Positions 23,346-34,720 of a stretch of 64,000 nucleotides of DNA are shown in pieces. Below the pieces are notes generated by a model that saw only the letters and a list, made by a program, of their open reading frames with translations, made no database searches and was not told the origin of the DNA. The first letter of the stretch is position 1. Every line of letters begins with the position of its first letter. This DNA is from Chinchilla lanigera (lineage: Eukaryota; Chordata; Mammalia; Rodentia; Chinchillidae). The DNA is taken from NCBI RefSeq assembly GCF_000276665.1, contig NW_004955405.1:17913059-17977058 (forward strand), read 5' to 3'. The position numbers were made by a program, and so were the translations under genes.

Positions 23346-23532
23346 AAATGGAGACAGAATATTGCCTTAGCATCACAGTTTGTTAAGTCAGGGATGTTTG
23401 GTTGATTTATCTTTGTTAATGAGAGAAACCTTAAAAAAAAATCAGTGTTACTCAGAATCATGCAGTAAGACATACTCATATTTGATTAATTTCATTTCAA
23501 AATGCTTATATTAGTTTAAGTAAATTTGAAAG

Positions 23533-24021
23533 TGTTTTCGTTTGTGTCTAGATGTCCCCTGAAATCTTCATGCAGTCATAGGTGGGGCTTCTCAGAGGTG
23601 TTTGGATCCAGAGTGGGTGATACTGGGATTAAATGTGTATTTCTGGAATGTGGGGTGTGTGATTACTAAATTAGTTCACTCACTGATTGGCTTGGCGTAT
23701 TTCTGGCACTGGATAATGGCAGGGTGAGAGTACTACCTGCCCTAAGGTATACAGAATGCTACCTGCCCTAAGCTATATAAGAATATAAGGGATAGAAAGA
23801 GGCCTGCTGGCAGTTACTGCTTGTCATGTTCTGCTTTTCCTGCCTTCTGCCTGCCATGAACTATTTCTCCTCTGTGAGGCCTCTCTGCCATGCCACTGTG
23901 ACTTGGAGCCAATGAACTACAGAATGAAAACTCTAGAAATTTTGAATTGGAATAAATCTTTCCTCCTTTGACTTTGGGTATCTGGTATTTTGTCTCAGCA
24001 ATGAGAAAAATAACTAAGACA
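23533..24021 (+). mobile_element. Complete solo ERVL-MaLR LTR with 5-bp target duplication
   Basis: 489 bp beginning TG and ending CA, flanked by GAAAG at 23528-23532 and 24022-24026. It contains TAGATGTCCCCTGAAATCTT near its start, ATAGGTGGGGCTTCTCAGAG, a CT-rich segment, and GGAATAAATCTTTCCTCC with an AATAAA polyadenylation signal near its end, as in MST/THE/ORR1-type LTRs. Two CTACCTGCCCTAAG units are tandemly repeated near 23730-23775. No internal region is present, so it arose by LTR-LTR recombination. Confidence 0.85.
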
Positions 24022-24149
24022 GAAAGACAGCCTTCTTTATCACTGACTGTATAATTTTTAAAGTGAATGTTCTAGTGCTTATACAAAATATATATATATT
24101 TTTAGTTTGTAAACTTTATATAGCATCTCCTCACTAAAATTTTCAAAAT

Positions 24150-24270
24150 TTTCTTTGTTCTGTAAGACAACCTCCTACAGACCTGGAGGAAATCTCTGTT
24201 TCTATAGCTGCATCTTCATAACTGGCATAGTGGCTGGCAGTATGCTCAGTAAATGGTACTTGACTAAACC
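24150..24270 (+). repeat. L2 3'-end fragment
   Basis: TCTGTAAGACAACCTCCTAC followed by GGAGGAAATCTCTG and GGCATAGTGGCTGGCAGTAT, then CTCAGTAAATGG. This is the order of the L2 3' end ('gactgtaagctcc...cagtgcctggcacatag...ctcaataaat'), strongly diverged. Confidence 0.5.
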
Positions 24271-24274
24271 AATG

Positions 24275-25432
24275 GTAATGATGAAAATATGTTAGCCTGC
24301 TGAAATTTACTCCTTGAAGTAGAGATTCAGGGGTGGGAAATCCAGTCACTGAGAGATGGTTGAAGAGTTACAAGGTTTGAAGGCAAAGATGCTCAGGTCT
24401 ATGGCAATTGACAGCTCCTGCAGAGAATTATGCATTATTGACACTTACTGACACATATTTAAACCATTTCAAGTTTATTATCAGTCAGATATGTATCTCC
24501 CTAAAATCCCTGCTAAATGACAACTTCATTAATAAGGTCCAAAAACTAAAGAATAAATGGCACAAAACTTACCTAAAATAGTTATGTTGCTACCAATCTA
24601 ACACTTAAAGTTAAATTGGATAGAAAAAAGTGTGAGTGAAACAAAATAAATGAACAGTAAAAGTAAATCAAAAAGAAACCCTCACATTATGCAATGAGCT
24701 TTTTATGAGATAATCACTTGCATATATATGGAAGTTCTGCTCAGGATAATATCAGCGTTCATTGATAAGCAAGAGTCTTCTATCCTCAAATTAATAGAGT
24801 TTTTCTAAAATCCATTGTGTGTATCAGATTTTAATCTTAATTGACTCCTCTCTTACCTACACAGACTAGGCTATACAATTTGCCTTTATCCTCAGTATAT
24901 TTGATGATTTTCTATTCAAATATGGGAGAACATTTCCATTTTTTAACTTATTTTTCAAAATTTCTCAGGGTTGCAAAACCTTACCTGAACTGAAAGTCTA
25001 ATAAGAGCCCAAGATCAGTGATTTTGATGAGAGAGTCCAGCAGAGGGAACATAGGCCCTGACTCAGGGCCATTATAACAGAAATCCAAGGAGATTATGTT
25101 AGAAATTCTAAGGATTCTAATATTTGCTGAAAGTTGCATATCTTGGATTCTACCAGGTGTCCACTGACTGACAGAAACTGATGCATAAATTCCTGTTTAG
25201 TTTTTCTATTTACTAGAGAATATGTTTGTGTGCCTTGATTATTGAGAATATCTGAGAAGTATTTTTTACTTTTCCTTTTCTCTTCAAATGAAAAAACTTT
25301 CTAAGATGTCATATCAAAATTTCCCCTATTTTCTTATTCTCCCACTTGCTGAAGCATTTAATCAAGCATTCGTATATCAATGCTTCATATACCATTTCAA
25401 CTAATATAGAGGCTCTCTGGGATCTATTTGAT
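24275..25432. other. Unique AT-rich DNA
   Basis: No recognisable gene or repeat in about 1.15 kb. Confidence 0.5.
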
Positions 25433-25434
25433 TA

Positions 25435-25545
25435 ATTTTATTTTACCACTTTTAAATGGGCTCAGAAAAATTATATAATTTGCATGGGGGTCACACAGTC
25501 AGCTGGTAGGCAGCTGAACAATTTGATCTTACTTTTTTATATTTT
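25435..25545 (-). repeat. MIR fragment
   Basis: ATTTTACCACTTTTAAATGG, GGGTCACACAGTCAGCTGGT and AGGCAGCTGAACAATTTGAT fit antisense MIR ('ttttacagatgagg...aaggtcacacagctagtaagtggcagagc'). Confidence 0.65.
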
Positions 25546-25549
25546 TATT

Positions 25550-27170
25550 AATACATATTTGCAATTCATACCATTTATAAATCATTTTGGGTAGCAAGTA
25601 CATATACAGAATATGGCTTGATACTTTCAAAAGGAAAAGCCTGTGTTTTCTTTAGTTCTATAGAAATCAAAATGCTCTGAGTTGACCCAAATATATTACA
25701 TATTTTTGTTGAATATACAAATATATATACATACATATATACTTAAGAAAATATAAAAAAGCATGAAATTCAATCTTGTAGGGCATTTTCAAGTAACACT
25801 CACTAAGTGCAAATTAAAACCTTATAAAATGTAGAAAATCAGCAATATTATGAAATTGCTTGATAAAGAATGATTTATTATTTTAAAGTCAATTTACTCA
25901 ACTAGGATTTTTAATTGCATTCTAACATTCAGACAATTTTCATACAACTTTAGAGATTAGGTCTCCCTCAATTTTTTCTGATTTCCTAAATTATCATATA
26001 GCTCCATTTAAGATCATCTCCCTTGTAATTTTGTCCAAACTGTAATTTTTAAAAAAAGAAAAGGCACTTTTTGAATCTACTTTATTCCTTTCCTTGTGAA
26101 GAAAGTTATAGTTTGAGAGAAGGGTCTATCTCCCTTCTGCAAATAGCCTTTAATTGCTGGATTATGCTGCAGAGGCATAGGTAGTTCTGAGCAACCACAA
26201 AAACGCTGCACAAGGAGCTGTCACTTAGAAACCAAAGAATCAGTAAACACTTCTGATTTCTCTTTTTAATTTATTTTACAAATCCAAACTAAGCAGAGGC
26301 TTCTCTGTCATTCCCTTGTCATGTTTTGTTCTGCTCATGCAATGCGTGCCTAGACTCTACCAGTGGTACTTAGATGCAAACCAAAACCAGCTGAAAGAGG
26401 CGCATAAATGTTTATGGGGAATGAGTTTTACTACTTACAGCTATAATTTTACATAAAAGACAGTACATGATGCCTAATTTCACGTGTGTCATTTGTACAA
26501 GTGTGGAAAGCTTTCAAGATTCTTGTAATAGCCACTGAGAATGTTCACAGAACAAGGAGACTACTGTATTTTTTGATATATGTGAAATTGCTTTAGGTAT
26601 ATTTAGTATATTTATTCTTATAATATGCAAGCTTTATCCTCATTTTGTCTTTGTCAGCAAATCATTCAGGCTATTCATTTACTTTTATATAAACTGATAC
26701 AAATCCAGGTCAGGCAATTTTTCTAAGTATTTGGTCATCTACAAGAAAGATTTTCATATTAAATACATGTGTTTATGAATTTATTATGCATAAGATTATA
26801 TTTAACAGTAAAGATAATAATATTCTTAGTTGAATGTTATATTATGTATACATGTGTATGCCCATCACAGAATGCTACCGATGTCTACCCCATTTCAAAC
26901 TGATGAAAACACATTGCAGTAGCAGTTTTATCAGCCAAAGGGCAACCCAGTGGAAAAGTGAGATAATGATTGGAAATGCCTTTATTTCCCTTGGAACTGT
27001 AAGTGGATTTGAATATTATGTCATGATCAGTGACCATATGAAGGGTACCTGAAGTTATCATAAAGCGTTTGACCTACAGGATTCAAAAAACAAAGAAACA
27101 CTACTGGTGATTTACAAAATGAGAAAAAGCCACCATTAGACAAAAGACTGCATTTCAGTACTTTCAATAT
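25550..27170. other. Unique DNA with TA-rich patch and one complex block
   Basis: A short (ATATAC)-type patch lies at about 25715-25742. The block 26140-26480 is less AT-rich, contains several near-consensus CAGCTG/AGCTG motifs, and is free of recognised repeats, making it a modest candidate for conserved non-coding sequence. The 72-codon plus ORF at 26834-27052 is unrecognised. Confidence 0.35.
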
Positions 27171-27179
27171 TTCATATGA

Positions 27180-27274
27180 CGGGCTGGGGATATAGCTCAG
27201 TGGCATAGGCACTTGCCTGGCAAGCCTGAAGTCATGAGCTCGATTCCCAGTACCAAAAAAAAAAAAAAAAAAAA
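27180..27274 (+). mobile_element. ID SINE
   Basis: GGGCTGGGGATATAGCTCAG head, GAGCTCGATTCCCAGTACC end, then a pure A tail of about 20. The flanking repeat TCATATGA (27172-27179 and 27275-27282) is the visible target duplication. It ends in TACC directly followed by A, so it belongs to the form without the CCGG extension. Confidence 0.95.
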
Positions 27275-27284
27275 TCATATGAAT

Positions 27285-28500
27285 TCAAAATAATTTAATT
27301 TAAATATTACTAAAATTCTTATTTTTGTTTTTACAACCTAAAGTGGTCAATATGTTAGTATAGAAATTATAAAGAATGTACTGATATACTTTGCTGAAAG
27401 TTTTGCCTTTCTTGAAAGGATATAAAAGGAGAAAGTAAAAGAAGAGGCCTTAACTGTTTTGTATTTTAAACTGGAGTCAGTTTAAATATAACTCAGCTAT
27501 CCTTAGTTTCACCAAGCAAGCAAACATTTTAAGTAACTGCATGAAATTCAGAATTCTTTTGTCACACTTTGTGGCACAAGTTAAATGTAGAGTGCAATCT
27601 GGCAATACGGTGGCTTGCAAAGGCTGGTTTCTTGAGGAAATAAGATTACAATTTGGGGAATAAAAATACTGGACTAAATCTTTCCCACTTAGTTTCCTTT
27701 ATCCTAAAAAAAAAAAAAGAGGAGGAAGAAGACAAAGCCCTTTGACAATTAATGAAAACATTTGGTGAGTTGGATCCAAGGGACAGAGGTGTGGACATGC
27801 TACCCGCTTCTGCGTCCTCTTGGTCAGCTGAAGGTGACCACCAGAGACTAGGAGAGGGCAGTACCATCAGTGTCATGTTAAAAGAGGACCCTGGGATGCT
27901 CTTGAGCACAAAGGAAAGATTCTCGCTTAGATCACTTGGGTTGAATGTGGCTTTTGGGAGATGTGAGCTCTAATGATTGACAATTTAAAAGTATTTTGAG
28001 TAAGAAAATAAACCTAGCTAAAAATTGTAAAGAAAAACCTGCTTTGCTTTCCCCCTAGAAAAGTAAAAATAATAGTGTACATTTGAATTACGAAAGTTCT
28101 ATCAGCCAAATAGTCTGAGCCCATATACTGTCAGTAAGGAACACAAAGACAGTAACATAACAACTATTTTAATTCTTTTTTTGTAGTCAAGTACAGATCT
28201 GTAACCCACCAGTTATCTAAAAAAAATTTAAATTTTTAATTTTAAAGATATTTATATTTTCATTCTAGTGACCCAAGGTTTCTATGAAGAAATCCTGTTG
28301 TACTGAGGGGTGTTTTATTCATTTATTTACTTCTCATTTTTGGACTGTATTGAAATGCACACTGTATGGCATGCAGAAATTGGTTCACTTTTATAAGCTA
28401 GGGAATTAGCTCAATAAAGCTGGGTATATATTGGATCATACATACATAGGAATTATTATGCACGATTGCATCAAAAATTAAATTACTTAATGTAAGTTGC
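27285..28500. other. Unique DNA
   Basis: No gene recognised. Opposite-strand ORFs of 87 codons (27646-27909, minus) and 73 codons (27752-27973, plus) overlap at a slightly GC-richer patch (27750-27970), without recognisable domains. An A/AG-rich tract lies at about 27705-27735. Confidence 0.45.
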
Positions 28501-28504
28501 CTGC

Positions 28505-28620
28505 AGTGCTGGAATGGAATATTATTCAACCTTAGGGGAGAAGAAAATCCTGCAGCATGCAGCAGCATGGATGACACTTGAGGACAACAGAGAAAACAAC
28601 AATCACTCAATAGAATTTTT
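28505..28620 (+). mobile_element. LINE-1 3' fragment
   Basis: GGAATGGAATATTATTCAAC followed by AGCAGCATGGATGACACTTG is the junction between the ORF2 end and 3' UTR of old mammalian LINE-1s. Only about 110 bp remains recognisable. Confidence 0.7.
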
Positions 28621-28624
28621 GAGG

Positions 28625-29176
28625 GATTTTATAATTAATATTGCAATCGCTCCTTAGGCCAGGTAGCTTTACTTTTCTCCATGTAGCCTATATTCCATGT
28701 AGCCTTTAAATAATCAATAAGCACTGAACTTCACTACTAGAAAAGTATCTCAAAGTGTCTGATCTAACTGCTTCATCCAAGTGGGTCAGCTTTGTAAAGG
28801 GAATAGAATATATATATGTGTATTTCTGTGAGTGAGAGTGGTAGAGTTTTCCTTATGTGTATTCTCAGTCTCAATCTCAATCTCTATAGAATATTTTTAA
28901 AGTAAGCCATTATTAAAACTCTTACAGTAAGCTTGTGGGAACAATGAATTTCACTAATCAAGATGAGAAAAAAATAATTGTGTGATTTAATTCCCCCATC
29001 ATTGCATCCCTGAAATCTCCTTACCATCTCAGCCAAAGTGATGTTTTGAAAATTCAACTCTAACCAAGCCAAATCCTCCCATCATTTAAAGATCTTTAAT
29101 GACTTTATTTTTATGTTAGCATGGTGAGAACACTTAACATACTTCTGTCCTCTTAACAGCTTTTTCTTTCCTTTTC
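28625..29176. other. Unique DNA
   Basis: No gene or repeat recognised. It contains a short (TCAATC) run near 28865-28885 and a TATATATGTGTAT patch at 28810. Confidence 0.45.
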
Positions 29177-29177
29177 T

Positions 29178-29258
29178 GATTCTAAAGTTGTATCCAGGCC
29201 TTGTACATGCTAAGCTTGTCCTTTTTCACTGACATATACTCCAAGCCCCTCTTGACAG
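29178..29258 (-). repeat. Decayed ID/dID-like SINE remnant
   Basis: GTATCCAGGCCTTGTACATG, CTAAGCTTGTCC and CACTGACATATACTCCAAGC follow the antisense ID order ('cagggccttgcacatgctaggcaagc...ccactgagctatatccccagcccc'). Confidence 0.5.
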
Positions 29259-29259
29259 A

Positions 29260-30132
29260 GATTGCAATGTATAATGCAGTGTCACCATCTATAAGCTCAG
29301 TGTTGTATAGCAAATCACTAGAACTAATTCATTTTATCTAAACTGAAGTTTTATACCAGCTAAACCACTCCCCATTCTCCCTTCCCCCAGCCTCTGCTAA
29401 CCACCATTCTATTCTTTATTCCATGAATTGGACTGTTTTAGGTATATCATAGAGTGGAACTGTGCAGGAATTGTTCTTTTGTGACTGGCTTATTTCACTT
29501 AACATATTGCTCTTGCGTGTCATTACGTGAGGCATCCTGCAGGATTTCCTTCTCTTTTCAGACTGAATAATATTCCATCACAATAATATTCCATTACTCT
29601 ACATTTTTAAGCTATCTTTACAGAGTTGGGGAACATATTTGGAAACAATATATGAAAAGCAGTTAATTTCTGACTGTATAAGGAACTCCTAAAGTCAGTA
29701 GTAAAACAACTAATAACCAGACTTTTACGAGTGGTAAAATCTTGATAGCCTTCTTTTTCAAAGAAGACAGCTGTATGAAAAAATACTCAATATCACTAAC
29801 CATCAGGGAAATGCAAATGCAAAGCACGGTGATGTATTATCTCACTCCAGTAGGAATGGGTATTATCAAAGAGACTAAAGATTAAAAAAAAAACAGTGTG
29901 TGAGAGAGAAATTGGAACCCTTGTTCGCTCTCAGTGAGAATGGTAAAAGGTACATCTGCCATAAAAAACAATAGAGAGGTTCTTCTAAAAGTTAAAAGAA
30001 AACTGTCATTTGATCCAGCAATAGCACTTCTGGATATTTATCCAAAAAATTTGAAACCAGTATCTCAAAAAGATAATACCATTTCCATGTTCATTACAGC
30101 ACTATTGGATGGGAAAATGTAGTATGTACGTA
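29260..30132 (-). mobile_element. LINE-1 3' end with 5' inversion (twin-priming product)
   Basis: 29260-29612 is LINE-1 3' UTR and ORF2 end on the minus strand (for example AACCACCATTCTATTCTTTA, TGGCTTATTTCACTTAACAT, GACTGAATAATATTCCATCA). 29632-30132 is plus-strand ORF2, with the frame at 29934-30122 reading LLDIYPKNLKPVSQKDN. The upstream ORF2 piece ends where the minus piece begins in element coordinates, just before the ATGGAATATTATT block. That is the arrangement left by twin priming of a minus-strand insertion. A small deletion follows CAGCACTATT. Confidence 0.75.
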
Positions 30133-30169
30133 CTGTCCACACAACTGAATCCTTTTTAGCTTATAATAA

Positions 30170-30345
30170 CCTTTTTAAAGTAGATGGAAAATGTACAAAG
30201 TCCTTCCCATGACATGAAGGGCTCGGTTGTGTGAGTCCCCCCTAACTTCCCAGCCTGTGTCTCCCCATTTCCCTGTGGCTTTCTGTGCTTCCGTGGCCCT
30301 GGTCATAGGCTTATTGTTGGAATAAATGAATGAACAGTTAGTTGA
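30170..30345 (+). repeat. L2-like fragment
   Basis: A pyrimidine-rich stretch (CTAACTTCCCAGCCTGTGTC, CTCCCCATTTCCCTGTGG) followed by GGAATAAATGAATGAAC resembles L2 3' sequence. Divergence makes this tentative. Confidence 0.35.
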
Positions 30346-30836
30346 ATGTGTATTGTCAAAAAACTATGTTATAAAGGGGACTTCAAACATTTTAGTAATA
30401 ACTTTCCCTCTTTTTAAATTAGCTTTCATGGTAGATTAAATCTCAAGCTCAGTGTAAGCCCTCCTTTCATTATATATTATTTCATATTATACATTATACT
30501 CATGTATATGAATTTTTACAAGTTCTTACTTAGGAGAGAAAAGAAGTCCTTTATTAGCTATTTTCACTTTTATAGTTAGAACTAACAAGGAGGTTAGTAT
30601 ATACTCTTTTTAGAGTTTTGGAAGATTGTGATATATGTTCCAAAAATTACCTGACTTACTCTACATTATCGAACCTATATTGAATGGTCATAGCAGTTGA
30701 GTATGTGATTACTTGTGGCACAAAATGTTTTAATATTGGTACTTTAAATATGTTATAACACTATAGCCATACGGGGATAATAAAGTAAAAAAATCTTAAA
30801 GGATAATAAGGTAAAACAACTAAAAATCTTATTATG

Positions 30837-30929
30837 GGGCTAGGAATACGGCTCAGTGGCACAAGAGCCTTCCTGACAAATGCAAGTGCCTGAGTTTGAT
30901 TCGTAGCATCAAAAAAGAAATGACAATAT
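30837..30929 (+). mobile_element. ID SINE
   Basis: GGGCTAGGAATACGGCTCAG head and GAGTTTGATTCGTAGCATC end, with a short A-rich tail. The target duplication AAATCTTATTATG lies at 30824-30836 and 30930-30942. The body is fairly diverged although the duplication is perfect. Confidence 0.9.
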
Positions 30930-30944
30930 AAATCTTATTATGAT

Positions 30945-31540
30945 GCTAGAGCCATATGGAAATAATAAAGTAAAAAGATCTTACATATAGATGTCATGAC
31001 ATTAATCTACAAGTGCCCCAGTCCCTTCTCACAGCAGCTTTTTTTTTAGAGGTCGGAATTATGACACAAAAAGAATTCCTTTCAAAAGAAACACATGTGG
31101 GCCCCCAAGCTTGTTTTTTTTTCTCCTCTTAGAGTACCAAAAAGAAAAAAATGATACTACCCCTGGCTTCATTCTAAGTGGAACAATATTCACTATAATG
31201 AACCCTCTATCAATTTAGAGTTCACAGTTTTTAGCTGTCTATTTTACGTTCTGTTGGCAGACAACTTAGTGGGAAACAATCAACATTTTCTGAGCACTAA
31301 ATCCATTCATCAAACAAATGGGAAAAATTTAGAATTATGTACGACTCTAAAATACTGATATGAGTCATCAAGATTTTATTGTTGACTACTACTAATGCTA
31401 GTAAGTCTTAACATGCTACTGAGCAAAAGGGTGTGATTTATGCCCATAAGAACAATGAGACCCAAGCTGATAATGAGAAATTAGTCTCGTTTCTAAGCAC
31501 CAAAACATCATTCATAATCTTAAACGAGTCATTGTCTTTC
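30945..31540. other. Unique DNA with an MIR-like patch
   Basis: 31230-31330 shares a block with 32420-32480 (see finding) and may be a weak antisense MIR. Nothing else is recognisable. Confidence 0.4.
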
Positions 31541-31544
31541 TACT

Positions 31545-31975
31545 TTTGCCCCTGTATATAACACATCTTCGTTTTTCATCCACTTCCCTCCTGCCCCTTC
31601 ATCTCATGGTGCCAATCATTTTTGCAAATGATCTAGCTCCCTATTTACTACTATCTTTTATTTTGCTCTTTATTTAGATCTTAGGTGTCTTATATAAGAC
31701 AAGTGATACGATATTTAGCCTTGTGTGTCTGGTTTATTTCACTTAATATGGTCTCAAGCTGCATTCATTTTCCTACAAATCACTCATTTACTTTTTTCTT
31801 TATGGCAAAGTAATACTCCAATGTGTATAAATAGCACATTTTTCTTTATCCATTCATCTTTTGATGGACATCTAGGGAACATCCAAGATTCAGCTATTAT
31901 AACTGTGCTGCTATAAACAAGGGTATGCCTGCATCACTGCAATATGGTCTCCTTGTGTGGCTGCTGGTATATCAA
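31545..31975 (-). mobile_element. LINE-1 3' fragment
   Basis: Antisense LINE-1 blocks appear in order: CTGGTTTATTTCACTTAATA, TATGGTCTCAAGCTGCATTC, GCAAAGTAATACTCCAATGT, CTTTATCCATTCATCTTTTG, ATGGACATCTAGGGAACATC and GTGCTGCTATAAACAAGGGT. They cover the 3' UTR start and the last part of ORF2. The layout parallels 8600-8830 but is more diverged. Confidence 0.88.
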
Positions 31976-32094
31976 GTACAGTGCAAGACATATAAGTCCA
32001 GATCAAATACATCTTCTCCTTCAAGTCCATCTAATATGGATGTCACTTAATATCTTTAGAAGGATTAAATGGTAAATAAAATAGTACCTTACTT

Positions 32095-32255
32095 ATTCTT
32101 TACAAAAGTAATTTTTGAGGATTTTCACAGATAGGAAATAGCAAGGTTACTAGTGATCACCCACGTCTGTGATCACACAGCTAATAATCGCAAAGCTGGT
32201 ATTTGAACCACAGTTTTTCCCCTTAACCATTATGTACATAGTCATCGAAGACACC
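32095..32255 (-). repeat. MIR fragment
   Basis: TTTTCACAGATAGGAAATAG, GATCACACAGCTAATAATCG, CAAAGCTGGTATTTGAACCA and CCCCTTAACCATTATG are the antisense MIR blocks including the tRNA-like end. Confidence 0.8.
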
Positions 32256-32289
32256 ATGTTTCCTAGAACCTAGTACATCAGCATATTTT

Positions 32290-32378
32290 CTTTTTTAAAT
32301 AATACTAGGGCTCAAATCCAGGGCCCCCACATACCTGGCAAGCACTCTGTCACATGGGTTCATTACCAAGCAACATTT
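32290..32378 (-). repeat. Decayed ID/dID-like SINE remnant
   Basis: ACTAGGGCTCAAATCCAGGG, CATACCTGGCAAGCACTCTG and TCATTACCAAGCAAC follow the antisense ID order. The head sequence is badly decayed. Confidence 0.55.
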
Positions 32379-32439
32379 TGAATAATTAATAATAATGAAG
32401 CCTGTGTTACTTCAGAATACACAGGGTTTTTACTATTTT

Positions 32440-32690
32440 ATGTTCTTTTAGCAGACAGTGGGAAAACAACCAGTATATGCCAAGCACTGAACATTCACAT
32501 ACATGGATCACTCATATGTCCTACTTCCATCTCATTTCATCCCTGGAACTCTAAGGCTGCTACCTTTGTCATTTTATTAAAGATGAGAAACTCAGGAGTT
32601 TGACAATATTCTTAAGACTGTAGAGTGAGAACCTACTGGAGTCATAATTCATTTCCAAGTCTAATTCTAAGAACCCACAATCCCTCTTCT
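32440..32690 (-). repeat. MIR fragment
   Basis: ACAACCAGTATATGCCAAGC, ATCTCATTTCATCCCTGGAA, GTCATTTTATTAAAGATGAG and AACTCAGGAG match antisense MIR over most of its length. Confidence 0.75.
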
Positions 32691-33339
32691 CCTTCCCCAA
32701 CTTGCGTTATTTTACACAGTGCTCTACAAAGTGTGGTTTCCTCCTACCCCACATTCCCAGCTTTTACCAAGATGAATGTCAAATGTCTGTTTTATCACTT
32801 ATATCAGACAAGTTAGAATAAAAACATACTGACAAAATGTGTCACCTATACACTTCTTTACAGAGCCTTAACTTGAACTTAAATGTATGATTCAAACACT
32901 CAGACATGGGAATGCACTCCACTGTGCCTTTCATTACAGTGTTGGAGAAAGTGCTGACTTATTCCATCTTCCTCTCACATAAAGAAACACACACAACTTA
33001 ATATTCATAAAAGATAAATTTAAGCGAAATTATCATTGATTTATAACTTACATAAGTAACCATTCCTATTATTGACAAAGTATTACTAAAAAGAGCTAAA
33101 GATGTGGAATAAAGTCAGTGTATGCTACCAAGCTCTCTTTAAATTTTCTAGAATGCTACAGAACAACAGTTCCTTGTCCAAAAGCTAAATACTAAGAATA
33201 ATAATAAATAAAATATTAAAAATATTTGAGTATAAATTGTTAAGGATAATAATGCCATTTTATTTTCTTGCATCAGAGTGGAGAATGGCATCTCAGTGAA
33301 CCCAGCACAATGGTGAGATAGTTATTGAATTTTTTTCAC

Positions 33340-34720
33340 ACATACTCAATTTAATAAATGTTTATTGAGTGCATACTGTGAACCAGGTAAAGTCTGGAGG
33401 ATATGGAAGTACTGAGATATCATTTGTTCCCTTGAGGAATGAATAATCTGATGGCAAAAATACACGTGCATACATTCAACTGCAGTAGCGGGAAGGATAC
33501 AGTGAGTTCTTTATCCTTCAATGAAGTGCTCTGGTGCAGGCAAAGAGCAAGACTGGAGAGCAGAGCGACATGAAACTTGGACTGATGTGACAGGATGTCA
33601 AAGGCAGGACATCAGTTACAAAGCTGAAGCACATGAGGGCAATAACATGACAACAAATGAATTAGTCAGAGAATTGATAGACTAGAAGAGAAAGACTATC
33701 AGGGACTTTTGAAAGAAAGAATCAGGGCTGGAATATAATTCAAGTGCCTGCCTGGCAAGTGTAATGTCCTGAGTTCGATTCCTGGTACCAAAAAAAACAA
33801 AAACAAAAACAAAGAATCAATGATCTGCGACACTTATCAGATGCGGGAGGGGAAAGTAGGCTAAGTTAGAGATGAATCCAACTCTTCTAATCAGATACTG
33901 AGCTAGGGAACACAAAATAAGAAAAAGCCATGTAGGAAATGTGCAATGCTTCATGTGAGGTTTGTGAATTCAGTGTACCACTAGTAGAACTATCACCTGG
34001 AAAGCTGGGCAAATAGTACAGTAAAGAGACCAGTCCTCAAGATATAGCTTGGAAAAATTAGCATCCCACTAATACCCGAAACATTAGCACACATAGAAAA
34101 ACACAGAAGATAAGAGCATTGAGAATAAAATGTTAGCAGAATCAAACACAGATACAACAGAGAACGAATAAGCTAAAAAGAAAAGGGAAATAAAACACAG
34201 AACTAGAAACAGTAAAAAGGGTATACATTGAAATGTAACCAAAAGTTTGAGACAAAGAAGGGAAAAGTGTTTAACAAATTTAATGAGCTATAGATGTTCA
34301 GAATTGAGAATTAGGGGCTGGGTTTGATGATGACTTGGTGGAATGTAAAGGGGAAGCCAGGTTGCCGCAGATTTAATAGACATATGGATATAAGTGTATA
34401 AAAATATACCATGAAAGTTTCATTGTAAAGAAGAGAAAACTGAACATATGGATGGAAGGGTAGGTAATGTGAAATTAATATTTTGGCTTTATGTGGAAAA
34501 AAACAGCATGTTTATGAACTGGTAGAAAACCAAACTAATAAAGAGGGAAAGAGAAAAGGAGAGAGAGAAAACAAGGATTCTTTACCCACTTTTCAAGGGC
34601 CGGGAGAGGCTTTTATGGGCCTTGCCAAGGCTTTTGAGGAGACAGATGTCACTTTAGAACTAGAGGGAGGTACTCGGCTTAGTCTAGAAGTGCTATTTAA
34701 CCGTGAGGGAAGAAGTGAGG
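33340..34720 (+). repeat. Long, very old interspersed repeat (name not recalled), split by an ID
   Basis: Its start, AATAAATGTTTATTGAGTGC followed by ACTGTGAACCAGG and CCCTTGAGGAATGAATAATC, has the form of a repeat common in mammals ('tttattgagcacctactatgtgccaggcactg...'). Weak similarity to the same long consensus continues through AACAGCATGTTTATGAACTG near 34502. I recognise the pattern from mammalian genomes but cannot name the family with confidence. It is interrupted by the ID at 33725-33810. The 86-codon plus ORF at 34483-34743 lies partly in this repeat and has no recognised domain. Confidence 0.4.
33725..33810 (+). mobile_element. ID SINE
   Basis: GGGCTGGAATATAATTCAAG head, CTGAGTTCGATTCCTGGTAC end and an (AAAAAC)n tail. 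The target duplication AAAGAATCA is at 33716-33724 and 33811-33819. About ten bases are missing in the middle compared with other copies. Confidence 0.93.

Noticed and set aside
27181..27260. tRNA-Ala-like sequence with A and B boxes (and the other ID heads)
   Set aside because: Followed by A-tails and flanked by target duplications, with anticodon-arm decay: SINEs, not tRNA genes.
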